A stretch of 64,000 bases of DNA from Eucalyptus grandis (taxonomy: Eukaryota; Streptophyta; Magnoliopsida; Myrtales; Myrtaceae), in contig NC_052619.1 of assembly GCF_016545825.1 (NCBI RefSeq), positions 28,249,803 through 28,313,802 of the forward strand, read 5' to 3'. A program made the position numbers and the translations under genes. Below are positions 1-11,457 of this stretch, one piece after another; within the stretch, counting starts at the first letter, position 1, and every line of letters starts with the position of its first letter. The notes under the pieces are model-generated. The model had not been told where the DNA came from and searched no databases. It saw only the letters and a program-made list of their open reading frames with translations.

Positions 1-3000
1 TAGATTATTCAAGTTTATCATTTATTGGAGATCAATGCCCGTACCGCACAATAATGACTCCTAAAGAACGTCAAAATGAAGAAACATAGACAGGGACGCC
101 TGACCTGACCAATTGAAGATAGACCCACATGCACTCGAAGTAAGATAATGTTCTTATTGTATTTATATAACAATTGGTTCAAAGATATATCTTCTAAATG
201 CAGAATTACATTGTCTCTTGAACCCATTCAAAGTCTTCCCTAATTATCCGGCATACAATATCTTTTGCTAAAGTCTGACGCCAATCAACGTGTGGATCTA
301 CAACTCGACGATTCCGAAAAAATTCTGATGATTATGCCAGCTAGGGCATATTTAAAAATAAAATAATATGGACATGTTTAAGGTGTGTGATAACTACAAT
401 TGGAACGATTATTTAGAGAGATTGTAGGAAAGTGGAACATGCTTAAATTTGGCATGATAAGCAACTGGCAGTTGCCGAGAATAGCAATTTGAGAAAAATT
501 ATTTAAAAATTTTTAAACTTATTATACGATGGCCAAATCGCAATTACAGAGAGCTTTTTCTCCCCAAATTCTAAACCTTTTAATTGTGTCGATTTAGTCC
601 TCAACTTTTTTTACGATTTGTCAATTTAATCCTAAACTTTTTAAAAAGTTTTAGGACTAAGTTGACAAAATTAAAAAATTTAGAACTACATCGATAAATA
701 ATTAAAAGGTTAAAATAAAATTAGCACAATCATAAATAGGTTTAGAACCTTTTGAATAATTATCACAAAGCAAGAGACGCGTATGATTCGATCATGCAAG
801 TTTTGACATTCTTCCAAGCTGGATGGCTACTCATGAGTCACCGGTCCAACCAAGCACATATAAATTATTGTTTCCTCTTCAATCATTCCATTTGGAGTAG
901 TTAATAAACATTGATATTCAATTTCTTTTCGGGTCTTCCCCCAATCAAAATAGCCTCCGAAATCTGGACGCCTTCCTGAGGAGATTCAACTCATTGGGTC
1001 AGATTCCTCAAAGCAACGACGTTTGGTATTAATATAGAATAGTCAGATAAGATATCTCACGTTTTGTTGACCTTCTTAGAAAGGCAAGGTTACCTCAATG
1101 GTAAAAGAGACAGCCACGAGTCACAAAGTTTATGATTGAGAGAAAAACGTGCATTTGGACAAGGACACTTTGGAATGCAAAATCAACCGGTGTCATGAGG
1201 AGATGAAAGACTATGTAGCTCCTCATGATCGTAGCATCCAACATGCAAATGGCTAAACAACAAAACTAAGATGTAGATCGGTATATTCAGCAGCGAAAAC
1301 GGGTGTTTTATGGGGGCTTCGGCAAATGCCCCACTGATTAATAATTTCAAAGTTACAGTAGCTTTTACAGTACTATCTCACCCTGCATTAATATATATAT
1401 ATAAGTTATAACACTTTATAGGACATCTGCAGCTTGGCATAGCTAAAATTTAGCCGCAACTATACTGAACAGGTTCCAGGTGGTGTTTCATAAGCTTCTT
1501 TTTTTTTTTTTCCTTTTCTTTTTTTGGCCACTTGGTGTTTTGAAAGTTGAAATATGTCAAAAGATTTAGATTGCATATACCTAAACTATCTTGCCCCCAA
1601 TTTCTCGAAGGCATTGATGTCTAAACCATCATGTGATTTAGTATATATCTGATCGGCTCTAAATTTAAATAGCCTTCTTTATCCTTTATCAACATAAATT
1701 CGTTTTCAAAAATAAAGTAAATTAAGTTTCTTTGTTCCTTTGAAATTTTCTTTTGTTATTGCACCTGCGTACGTGTGTGCTAATAAGCCTTTTTCTAACG
1801 AAGAATTTGTACCGGCGGGTAAGCAAGAAGATGGAGAACTAACCTATCGGTTCATTTATTTATTTTTGTTCGCATCTTACAACTATCTACATACACATGT
1901 TAATTATTGGCACGACAATTTTAACGGAGGTGCAACCCATCTATATCAAATTTATGTTTGGTGGGCACTAGGGCGGGTTGGTACTGGGGCAATAATCGAC
2001 GGATTACAATATCATTTATTGGAGATCAATGTCCACATCGTACGGTAATGACTGCCAATTAGAATTAAAATCGCCGTCAACAAGAAAAATAGAGAGGAGA
2101 AGCCTCATTTATAAGACATCTAAGCAATCGATGATGGACCCACATGCACTCATGTTAAGATGATGTTCTTGTTGTATTTATATAATAATTCATGAAAGAT
2201 ATATCTTCTAAATTCAGAATGTCATTGCCTCTAGAACCCCATTCAAATTCTTCTTTAATTCTCACACGTTCAATTTTTTTGGCTAGAGTCTTGAATCGAT
2301 TAATGGAATTTTTTAATATCGGTAACTCTTAGGTACTCGATATGGGCATAATGTGTGATAGTGACAAACAGGAAGACGCTTAAAAATCTGGCGTGATAAG
2401 AATTGATGGTTGCTAAGAGGATTGAGGAGGACCTGCATTTACACCTTGTTTCGACTGGAAAAGCAAAGGAGACGTGCTTTATCGATGCGAAGTCCTTGCC
2501 TACTTCCGAATCAAGTGGCTGCTCGAGAGTCGCTGTCCAACCAAACACTTAATAAATTATTTATTTATTCCTCAACTATTCGATGTGCTGTAGGTGATAA
2601 ACATGGAGATTTATTTATTTATTTATTGGGGGGGTCCAACTTCTTGTTCCACGAAGGTATTGAGTAAGGTCCTGAATCAAAATAGGGTCTGCGAATTCAG
2701 ACGCCTTCTCGAGGGAGATTCAGCTTTGTCAGGTCAGATTTCTTAGAGGAAGCAACGATCGTTGGATACGATGCACACGATAACTCGGATTAGATATCGC
2801 ACGTCATGCTTGACCTATTCAAAGAGGCGAAGGTGTCTTTATCACGAGAGAGATGGCCACGAGAAAAACATTGCGATAAGACCAGGAAGAAACACATGGA
2901 AAAAGACACTTTGCAATGCGGAATCGACAGGTGTCGCCAGGGTGTCACTACCCAATAATTGTTCAGTCGCAGGTACGTTTAATCTTTGACCTACTCTTAT

Positions 3001-3700
3001 GCGGAGAGGAGTACGAAAATTACAAAAAGAAAAATATTGAAAAAGATCCAAACATGCTCTTGAGGGCACGAGATGACAGACCATGTAAACTTAGGATTAT
3101 AACACTTGACTTGTAAATGACTAAATAAAAAGGAGAAATGATTATGTGCTACTATTTAATGTACTGTAAGAATAACGGTATATTTTGAATAATAAAAATC
3201 AAATTATAAATTATTATAAATTATTATAAGATCCATTTATTTAAAAATTTGTGACTCGTAATAGACTGTTACTCTCACAGTACTTTAAGAGATGTTATCC
3301 AATAGAAAACTAAGACAAACAGAGATTTTGGCTACAAAATAAGGTGTTGTCTTTCATAAAGTGTTGGCTACTACTTCACCAGTGCGTCTATTTTAAATTT
3401 ACAACTGTTTATAACAACTTTAAGAAATTATCTCACTCAGTTTTGAGGTGTCGTAACTCTAAAATATGTATTACCAAACATAAAATTTACAGTACTTCAC
3501 AGCACAAATACTACACATCATAGCTGGAGCGTAGCTATGACTATACCAAACAGGCTCTAGGGGGTGTTACATAAGTTTTTCCTTTATTTGCCCACTTGGT
3601 GTGTAATAAGAAGAAATATTTTAAAGATTAAGAGCGCATATACCTAAGCTATCTTGCCGCAATTCATGTAAGGCCTCCACATTTAATCTTAAATTTGGTT
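1..3700. repeat. Old ~2 kb tandem duplication, non-coding
   Basis: Two diverged copies of a roughly 2 kb unit lie head to tail. The first (about 1-1640) and second (about 1985-3700) share collinear blocks. One is at 18-235 and 2005-2270 (both with ATTTATTGGAGATCAATG and ACCCACATGCACTC). Others are at 940-1140 and 2670-2870, and at 1430-1620 and 3515-3690. Offsets drift from about 1.98 to 2.07 kb, so small indels have accumulated. No long ORF is conserved between copies, so I treat the block as non-coding or the remains of a duplicated gene or promoter. It has no inverted ends and no LTR signature. Confidence 0.6.
580..720. repeat. Small MITE-like palindrome
   Basis: A near-perfect inverted repeat, TTAATCCTAAACTTTTT followed at once by AAAAAGTTTTAGGACTAA, sits at about 624-661 in AT-rich sequence with further weak symmetry outward. 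This wording is typical of short plant DNA-transposon derivatives. I could not define a target-site duplication. Confidence 0.35.
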
Positions 3701-5854
3701 TTCGGAAACACTACCGTTTATAACCATGACACACGGTTAGTAAGTCAACTAATTATGGTAGATTGCTTGGAAATAGTGATATTTATACTGCACTGTATGT
3801 AACTATTTGGCCTTTTAATCTTGGTAACTCAATGGAACAAGCAACATAATTTATTTATTTTTTGGTCGGTAAAAGGGCTACGTGATTATATGGTATTAAT
3901 TATTTATTTTTCCTCTGGACGGACTCTGATTTAAGGATATTGCAATATATCTAGCTGATCGCATTTCATAAATCATGTGAAATTTGTATCTTCTTCTCCA
4001 CATCTAGTTTACGTAGCTCATGTTAATAAGGATTTTTTTGGGCTACGGTGGCCAAGGAAGTGGGGCCCATTCCTCTTCTAGGTACATGAAGTACAGCCCA
4101 AAAGCTCAACTGTAAATGGGTCACAAGGCCCACAACCAAATATATAGATGTGCATAGAACATACAGTATATTTGTAACCAAATTTATATAGGGGCCTTAT
4201 TAACGCGTTCAACTCGATGCACTCGTTAACACATGCCTAACTAGGAAAATATTTAATTTCCAAGTTATTGATTGTTGATATTAGGAGGACAGACATCATA
4301 TAAAAAATTGCAGTACTTTTTTTCTTTTTTAAGTTGCTTAACAATTGCAATATTGTTTAGTGTAACCATTAAGTACTTTCACTTATGAAAAACATAAACT
4401 GAAAAAAAAAAAATTTACTCTTGTGACACAAAGTGATATCAAGCTGCATTTGGTTCAACTTTTCTAAGGGACTTCAAAACAATACAAAGACTATTTAGTA
4501 ACTGTGTTTCGAGAAGCAATTTTGAAAAAAAAATGTCGCTTGTTAGAAATACATTTAAAAAGTCTTTCGTGGTGACCAAGTTCCAACACGGAACAAGTGG
4601 AGCATCCTAGTCCAACATCCACATCGTACTAAATAGGCAAAATCATATTTGTTTTAGCTCCAAGAAAAATATAATTGATAACAATTCCACCAACGCAAAT
4701 CACTGTTGCTATCACTCACAACAAAATCTCCAAGAAAAATCATTCCAAAATCATTTTATGCCCTAACTGACAGTATAAAAATAGTACCTCCTTCCCTAAG
4801 CAAAGAAAGTGGCAAGCAAGAGAGAGTCGAGCGACTAGGTTTTTAGGAGCATGAGCAACTGGCCTTCGCTCGAGCAAACTAGGCAAACAGGCGGCCGAGC
4901 AAGCTAAAAAGGGCTCTTGTGTGAATTGAGCAAAGAGAGCTAGATTTTGAATTTTGGTTTTTTAAAAGGGTCAAATTTGGACTTTCATTAAGCTTTTTCG
5001 GGCAAGAAAGACAACAACCAAATTTCATATATTGAGGATTTGAGCATTCCAAAAATACTGAATGCTCAAGACAGATGTAAACTTGCCTGGAGCTTGAGAC
5101 TAACATTTGGCCTAAAGCCACTTAGAAAAGCTCCTTAGTATGATTATTATAAGTCATTCCTTTTTAAGGAGTGCTTTGGTACGTCCATATTTTTTCAAAT
5201 TTTCTTTCTACATGTTAAAATGGATTATTCTTATAAATACCCTTAATGAGTAAAAAGTTTTCCACAAATAATTCTATTGCCATCGATGTATGTTGACGGT
5301 AAATATTCACTATTTTACTTATGTTGATGGATTTACCATGAAATCCATCAGAATGAGTAAAAAAACATGATAGATTGACAAACGTTCACATTGGTCGTGC
5401 GATTTTGTAGATCAAATAGTATAAACTGTTCCCCAATTACTAAATTTATAGTGCACATTTATTAGTCTGTTTAGAGAATCAACCCATTATTCAATACCTC
5501 TTGTTTTAAAGAAATTTTGGAAGATACTGATGTAGTGCTAATATTTTCTGTAAATAACTTAAATTAAGCGTAATTAAGATGCTTGTATGATCGTGAAAAC
5601 AAAGATTTCATTAAGCTCCTTATAATTATAGCCGCCCCGCAATGTTCATTGGGTTTTATTGTGTCTTACAGGATTCATAAGGCTTGTGGGGGTGGGGCAT
5701 TCCAAGAGTCTAGGAAGCGTTTAGTCATCTGAGCACGCTCCTTCGTTGTTAAAAAGAAAAGAATGGATCTACTTGAGAATATATTTAAGTGACCGTGAAT
5801 AGAGTTATCCAGGTAGAAATTGAAAGTGAGAAATCATAAATAGTTAGAAGTCAC
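3701..5854. other. Intergenic, no gene recognised
   Basis: This stretch is AT-rich with frequent stops in all frames. I see no protein motif, RNA gene or repeat with clear ends. A slightly GC-richer patch at 4800-5120 has short ORFs that do not resemble a family I know. Confidence 0.5.
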
Positions 5855-5857
5855 TAA

Positions 5858-6650
5858 GAGCGCACATGATAATATTTTTATTTCTCTACTTCTTTATTTT
5901 TCTATTCTCCAGAGCAGGTTTGGAATAGAAATATATATGATAACGCAATTTTATTTTTTTATTTATAAAACAAATTTCTATTTTAGAAATAGATTTGGAG
6001 TAGAAATCAGAAACTAAAATTTTTAGCTTTTCTATTTTTGTAATAGATATAAGAAAACAAAACATTGCCAGCTGTTGGATATTGGAGGCCCCCTATCAAC
6101 CACCGGATGTCCTCCACCGGCTGCCAGATGTCGCTCACTTGCCGCCAAACTCCTGCTGCTATCCACTCGCCGTCAATCGTCAGTCGTTGGACTTCGGATG
6201 GCAAACATTGGACGTTGGTTGCCATTCGTTCGATGCCGAATGCTAGTTGCCAATCACCGAACGCTAGCCACTGGTCACTAGACTCCAAACGTCGATCGTC
6301 AGACGCCGGACTTCGGATGTCAGACGTTGGACGTCTGTTGCTGATCACTGGATGTCGGACTCTGAACTCTGGTCACCTGTTGCTAGTTGCCAAACACCAG
6401 ATGTCGGTCAACAAACGTCAAATTCCGATCATCGGACTCCAGCTGCCCATCGTCAATCGCTGAAGGTCGAACTCCAACTATCGGACGCCAGTCGTTGCCA
6501 CTCCTAAAAATAAAAAAATTATTTATTATCAAACGAATTTTTATTTTAGAAATAGAAATTTTGAATCATTATCAAACACCTTTTTTGCTTAGAAACTCGT
6601 TCATGGACTAAAAATTGATTTCTATTCTAGAAATTTTGTCATTCGCATCC
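5858..6650. mobile_element. Harbinger/Tourist-like TIR element with internal minisatellite
   Basis: The element is bounded by TAA on both sides (5855-5857 and 6651-6653), the target-site length used by PIF/Harbinger transposons. Its ends are imperfect inverted repeats: GAGCGCACATGATAAT on the left and, read inward on the minus strand, GGATGCGAATGACAAAAT on the right. The inverted similarity continues inward with TTCTATTTTAGAAATAG-type segments. It encodes no transposase, so it would be non-autonomous. The centre (about 6062-6500) is a GC-rich degenerate tandem repeat. The superfamily call rests mainly on TAA and the inverted ends. Confidence 0.45.
6062..6500. repeat. GC-rich degenerate minisatellite
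   Basis: Short words such as CGGATGTC, CGGACGTT, GTTGGACGT, TTGCCA and CACTGG recur irregularly through 440 bp that is much richer in C and G than its flanks. The repeat keeps ORFs open on both strands (6007-6348 minus, 6065-6463 plus), but the predicted peptides only echo the DNA repeat. I do not regard them as genes. Confidence 0.55.
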
Positions 6651-7599
6651 TAAATTGCAATCGAAAAGGAGTTATTTTCTTTTTTTAGACTAATCAAACT
6701 TAGATTAAAACAAGCAAGTTGTGACATCCTGAAATTTCAGTTCTAATTTCAATTAAATAAATCGCGCCTTTTATCGATGCGCCTATAGTGCTATTCTCTA
6801 AACTGATCACTAATAAGATAACTAGACTATCTGGGGAAGTCATTAAGGGATTTTAAAGCAATAGACTTGAGAATTCGACCAAGAATCAATTGCTCGACTG
6901 TACTCATCTGCAGAGATTATTACGGCACAGGAAAGATCGATTAGAGATCAGAGATAGGTTGGTTCGACTGAGATGTGTGGCTAAACCTTAGTGATTCCAC
7001 CAAATTGCAAAATTCTTGTCGATCATCACTAAACTGATTTTCTGTCGTTTTGGTACCCTATGTCCATATTTGAAATCTCGAGATTTTCACAACCACCGAG
7101 AGTCGCCAATGTGTCGAAGAGGTTTATTATGGCTCGAAAAAAATCCACCACGAGTTATTTGCACTAAAAATTTCTAAAAGCTACCCGGTAGACTAGGTTA
7201 TGCTAAAATCGCACCATATTGAAATTAACTGCGAATTTGAATCCGATTTTAGAAATTGAAAGTTTTGTCATGTCACGAGTCATTTTAGAAACATCAACTC
7301 ATCCTCCGAAGATTTTTTTGCAAACTGAGATTTTTGGCAAAATTTCAAGATAGGGCCATTTTTTACCCGAAAATTCAAGGGACCGTTTTTTATCGCGTTT
7401 TAGGATGCAAGTTGGTTCTATTGGCGAGGAAAAATGTCAATTTGATCGTAAGTACCTTGATTGAATTTTTGGAAGCCGAATTGAGTTAATTTAAGAGGGA
7501 TTGAAAGTGGAATTGAGGGAAATGTCTTCAAATTCGTAGCCCCCCCTTGCCTTTAACTTTTAGACCATCTCCAAGGCTTCTAAGACAAGCTAAGGGCTG

Positions 7600-8190
7600 G
7601 AAAATTGTTGAGGAAGCCAGCAGCCATGGTGGGGCCTTGGTCAAGGGGACAAGAATATAGATTGGAGACCAGGTGGCCCCCTCAAGCCTTGTTGTTCCCT
7701 CCTCCTTCCCCTTGCTGTCGATCCTCCATTTCCAGATTAGAGAAAGCTTCAAAAGTTGCAGAGAAGGAAGCTAGCAGCCTCCCCTAGCTGTCGAGCAGCT
7801 TGTTGGACTGCTAGCATGCCGCCATCACGCTCCCGAGCATGTCGCTGCCTCTCTTGCTCGCGCGCTTAAACCTGGGCATCGCCATCGTCCCAGCTGCACT
7901 GTTCACCCCTGCCCGTTGGTCCAGTAAGTTCCCTGGCCATCGTGGTGGTTGCCGAAGCTTGTCTCACCATTGTCCAGTAGTCGCCTCCACCCGCTTGGCC
8001 CTGTCTCGCCATTTCCAGCCAACCGAGCCACTGGTTCTGCCCCCTTGACCAACAAGCAGAAGCAGAAAGTCCAGCAAGGGTTTTGGGCTTTGAGGCCCGT
8101 TTTCGAGCCTTTCTTGACCTCGAACGGTGTCCTCGCTTTGGAGGTTGTGGACCGCCTCCACTTCCCCGTCGAAGTGAACTCACCAAAATG
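7600..8190 (+). other. GC-rich block inside repeat copy A
   Basis: About 590 bp is strongly enriched in C and G compared with both sides and opens several ORFs on both strands. The matching part of copy B (about 28680-29210) is also GC-rich. Between them the best match is the right edge, around TTTTGAGG/TTTGAGGCC and a following AACTCACTAAT. No domain is recognisable. It may be a promoter or 5' exon-like region of the LTR. Confidence 0.4.
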
Positions 8191-8815
8191 CTAATCCAAT
8201 GAGTTTACTCACTAATCTTCGCTTAAGGAGTTAATTATGCTTAAGGGTTGATTAGTTTAAGTTAAGCTTGGATTAGGTGGTTAGTTAGAATGAATTAATG
8301 ATTTAATGGTTCGATATTGCATGTTAGGTGGGTAGAATAGTGCAATTGGCAAGTACATGAGTCGTAGTATTTATTTAAATAAGTTCGAAATTTTTCCGAA
8401 CCCGTTTTGGTATTTAATTAGGCTTTTCCGGCCTAAGTGTGCATTTTTGCTATTTATTGGTATTTATTAATTAATTATTATTTTCTGAAAATTAGACTAA
8501 GATAGCCAGCGACCGGAATTTTATGCTAATCGCAATGGTATGATTAGTTTATTTAATTGAGTGCTGGATTGTGCAAATTGAGTGTGATTTGTAATTTTGG
8601 GAAATTTGTCCCAAAATTTAATAATTTCTGTATTTAATTAGAAAATACCAAGCGTAAGTTTACAACACAAAAAATGTGTTTATGGACTATTGGAATTAAT
8701 GGGATTTTCAAAAGGGAAAATATTGTATTCTAGCTAGGGCCGACCGTATTCTCACATACGATTATTTTTATCGGGAATGATAAAAATGGTGGCATTTTCA
8801 AATTGTGAGAACAAT

Positions 8816-9150
8816 ATACTATATCAGCCTACGAGCTTTGATATGTCAGTTTAGCGCGAGTAGTATACTTTATTAGCTTATAGTGAGCATCATAGGTATA
8901 CTATATCAGCTTGAGGGTTTGATATGTTAGCTTAGCGCAAGCAGCATACTGATATACTATATCAACCTGAGGGCTTTGATATGTTAACTTAGAGTGAGCA
9001 GTATACCTTAGCAACTTTTGGTGAGCATTATCAATATACTATAATATCAGCCTGAGGACTTTGATATGTCAGCTTAAAATAAGCAGTATACTATTTATCA
9101 ACTTAGAGTGAGTTATACTATCTATCTTTAGCTTAGGGTGAGCAGTCCTT
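8816..9150. repeat. Minisatellite in repeat copy A
   Basis: Four to five irregular repeats of a 55-85 bp unit are present. Each carries TATACTATATCAGCCTGAGG, then GCTTTGATATGTCAGCTTAG, then a GTGAGCAGTATAC-like tail. Copy B has a related array at 27855-28085 in the opposite orientation, so the array belongs to the repeat family and predates both insertions. Confidence 0.6.
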
Positions 9151-9460
9151 GATGTGATCAGACTTTATAGATAGTATTGAATGGATTGATCGAGTGAGGG
9201 TCTTGATGACATGGAATCGACTGGATCGATTGATCGATGGCTCGATCAGATTAGATGATTTTAATTGTTGAAATGATTGATTGAATATGCAAAATTGTAC
9301 TGACTTGTGGGAAGGAACAGAGGCAAAGGTAAGACCTCTGACTTGTATTTGTGCTTAGGCAGCTCTTGGGGTGTATTTTCTTCTTAGTCGGGATTTAGGA
9401 GGTGAACTTACTGAGACGTCATCTCACCCCGTTATGGGATAATATTTTCAGGTCTTTATA

Positions 9461-9807
9461 TGATAACTCCTTTCAAGCATTTTGGACAGCCGAAGAAAGT
9501 TACTGAGCAAGTATCTTACATTCCGCTTCATGGAAGCCCAAGAGGATGGGTTTATGAGCTCATAAGGTCCGTGGTCTAGGTTGATGAAGCTCTATCCCAT
9601 AAAGTACCCCATCAATACAAATCTTGGTACCGTCGTGAGTGAAATGGACAGAGAGAGGGTCTCATACCGAAATCTGAGATACCTATATATGTGTTGGAGG
9701 TTGCTTTTGGAAAATGGATAGTCAACCCTCCAAGTGGTTCAATGGTGGACTCGTATCTGTCGGATCCAGGATCCTTGGTGTATTTTGAAGAAGACTCGAA
9801 TGCTTGA
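9461..9807 (+). pseudogene. Degenerate copy of the repeat-family ORF
   Basis: Read from the ATG at 9461, this frame gives HFGQPKKVT near the start, then KVPHQYKSWYR and IPIYVLEVAFGK. The intact ORF in copy B has HFGIPKEVT, KVPHRYWSWYR and VPLYVLEVTFGK at the same spacing. Copy A carries two in-frame stops, so it is dead as written. I do not recognise the protein family. The first ATG follows a TTTTCAG-like acceptor, so in the full element this could be a downstream exon. Confidence 0.45.
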
Positions 9808-10077
9808 GAACTTGTAGTACTCTACCCCACTTTTTGCGACCTTGTATATAGTCAGTTAATATTGTATATGACATAGCTTGATGTGTATATAAATGTGTGG
9901 ATTGATTTTTGAAAATTGTGGCTCTACTTTTCTATCTCATCTTTGAAGTTGTCTAGGGATTATTTATTCGCTTCTACATGAGCATTAAAATGAATGGGTC
10001 AATGACGCGTCCTGGAACATCGCTATCTAATCGACCGTTGAGGGATGGGCATATGCTCAGAAGATTGGGACATGACA

Positions 10078-11457
10078 CAAGCGGTATGTAAAAATAATGG
10101 AAAAGGCAACCGGCGCCGACAATCCCCCTGAAATTGTTTTCGAAGAGTGGCTTTTGAATTTAACATGTCCTTCTAATTAAAAAAAAATGGTTTTTTATTG
10201 GACGCATCGTTTATAGAGATATTTATTTCAGCAAAATAATGAAAGAAGTTTGAAAATGTAGTGTTATTCTTGTAACAAGTTAGAGATTTACGTTTTATTT
10301 AAAAAAGGAGGAAGAACAGTGAGGGTGGGCGTGAAAAATTGATTAAAGAGTCAACTCTGCCGTGCTTTAAGGAAGACTGCAGTGCCACCTTTGACCATTT
10401 TAGCATGTCCATTAAATGTTGTTCCGTACCAATTTGTGTTTATATAAACAGTTGGGATACTCAGAGGATTGGAAATTATCAAAGCACCGCCAAATGTAAT
10501 CTTCTACTCAATTAATTACTCAATGAATATACTACAAACACTGAAGATTGCAATTTTTCAAGGGCTCCTCCATCAATCGATTGAAAGTTATGAGGCCGAT
10601 TAAAACATCCTTTAACCATATATCTGATTGACAAATTACAAGGCCAATTGCTAGATTGAAAGTTATAGATACCATTCGCATTACAAACTTAACCAAGTTC
10701 TAGAAAGTATTTGTTTCGAAAAAGTTGGTTATAAAAAAAAAATACTTTACATTAAGAAATTTATATTGTTAGCTTTAAACGTGCCTATTCTCTGACCGTA
10801 AACAATACATTAAGTGATTCCACAAATCAAACGCAATAAAGTCATGAAAATTAATTCACAATAAAGTCATGACAATTAATTCACGAAAAATCTTTTCACC
10901 CAAACAACTATCCTAAAAAGATCCATGACATGATTGAAAGAAAATGTGGCTCTATGTAATTATAAAATCCGGAGAGAGAGAAAGAGAGAGAGCATGGCAT
11001 ATCAAATTCAAGAAAACATATATGTAATGATAAAAGCTAAGAAAAAGTTCCAAATTGTGTTTCCCAGAGCAAATAAATAACGAAAGACAGCTGTAACAAA
11101 AAAGCCAATTTATTATTACCAAGAGGGGTCCATTTTAAAAGGCATATTAAGAAATGAGGCACAGACAGAGCCAGCAGCTCCCCCCGAAAGAATTACAAAC
11201 GAAAATTGCCCCGAAACCAAACCAGATCCCACCGTCACCAGTCAAGAACAGATCTTGGTTTCTCTCTAGGGAAGCACACAATTAAATATCAATGGAAACC
11301 ACCACAAGTGCGAGTGTGTCAGCCCGTCATATGATAAAGATAACATGGCCTGAAGGACGACAACATTAAAAAAAATAAAAAAAAAGATTAAATGAAATCC
11401 AATGAACAGACATCAATGTCTCTCTCTCTCTCTCTCTCCTCTCTGACGTGGTTCTCT
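10078..11457. other. Intergenic 3' flank of the AGP gene
   Basis: This is AT-rich with no protein-like ORF. A GA-rich microsatellite lies near 10972-10992 and a CT microsatellite near 11418-11440. The part nearest 11457 is expected to contain the AGP 3' UTR and polyadenylation site; I could not fix the cleavage site. Confidence 0.45.

Larger units (their letters stand above)
6720..10077 (+). mobile_element. 3.36 kb solo-LTR-like repeat, copy A
   Basis: This begins TGTGACATCC and ends GGACATGACA, so it has TG...CA termini and short terminal complementarity, as LTRs do. Flanking pentamers are CAAGT (6715-6719) and CAAGC (10078-10082), a one-mismatch target-site duplication. It aligns along its length with copy B (26829-30101, opposite strand). 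The shared order is an AT-rich head, a GC-rich block (about 7600-8190), an AT-rich stretch, a minisatellite (8816-9150), a protein-like segment (9461-9807) and an AT-rich tail. There is no PBS, gag or pol. The simplest reading is a solo LTR of a large-LTR retrotransposon; a non-autonomous LARD-type element is the alternative. Confidence 0.6.

Noticed and set aside
6007..6463. Overlapping 113- and 132-codon ORFs on opposite strands.
   Set aside because: Both are translations of a degenerate minisatellite that happens to lack stops. There is no protein-level pattern beyond the DNA repeat.
7839..8194. Overlapping ORFs on both strands in the GC-rich block of repeat copy A.
   Set aside because: The corresponding GC block in copy B does not preserve these frames, so coding is not supported.
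8816..9150. Regularly repeated TATACTATATCAGCC units considered as a CRISPR-like or satellite array.
   Set aside because: Units are irregular in length with diverged repeats and no unique spacers, and the array recurs inside repeat copy B. It is a minisatellite in a plant mobile element.
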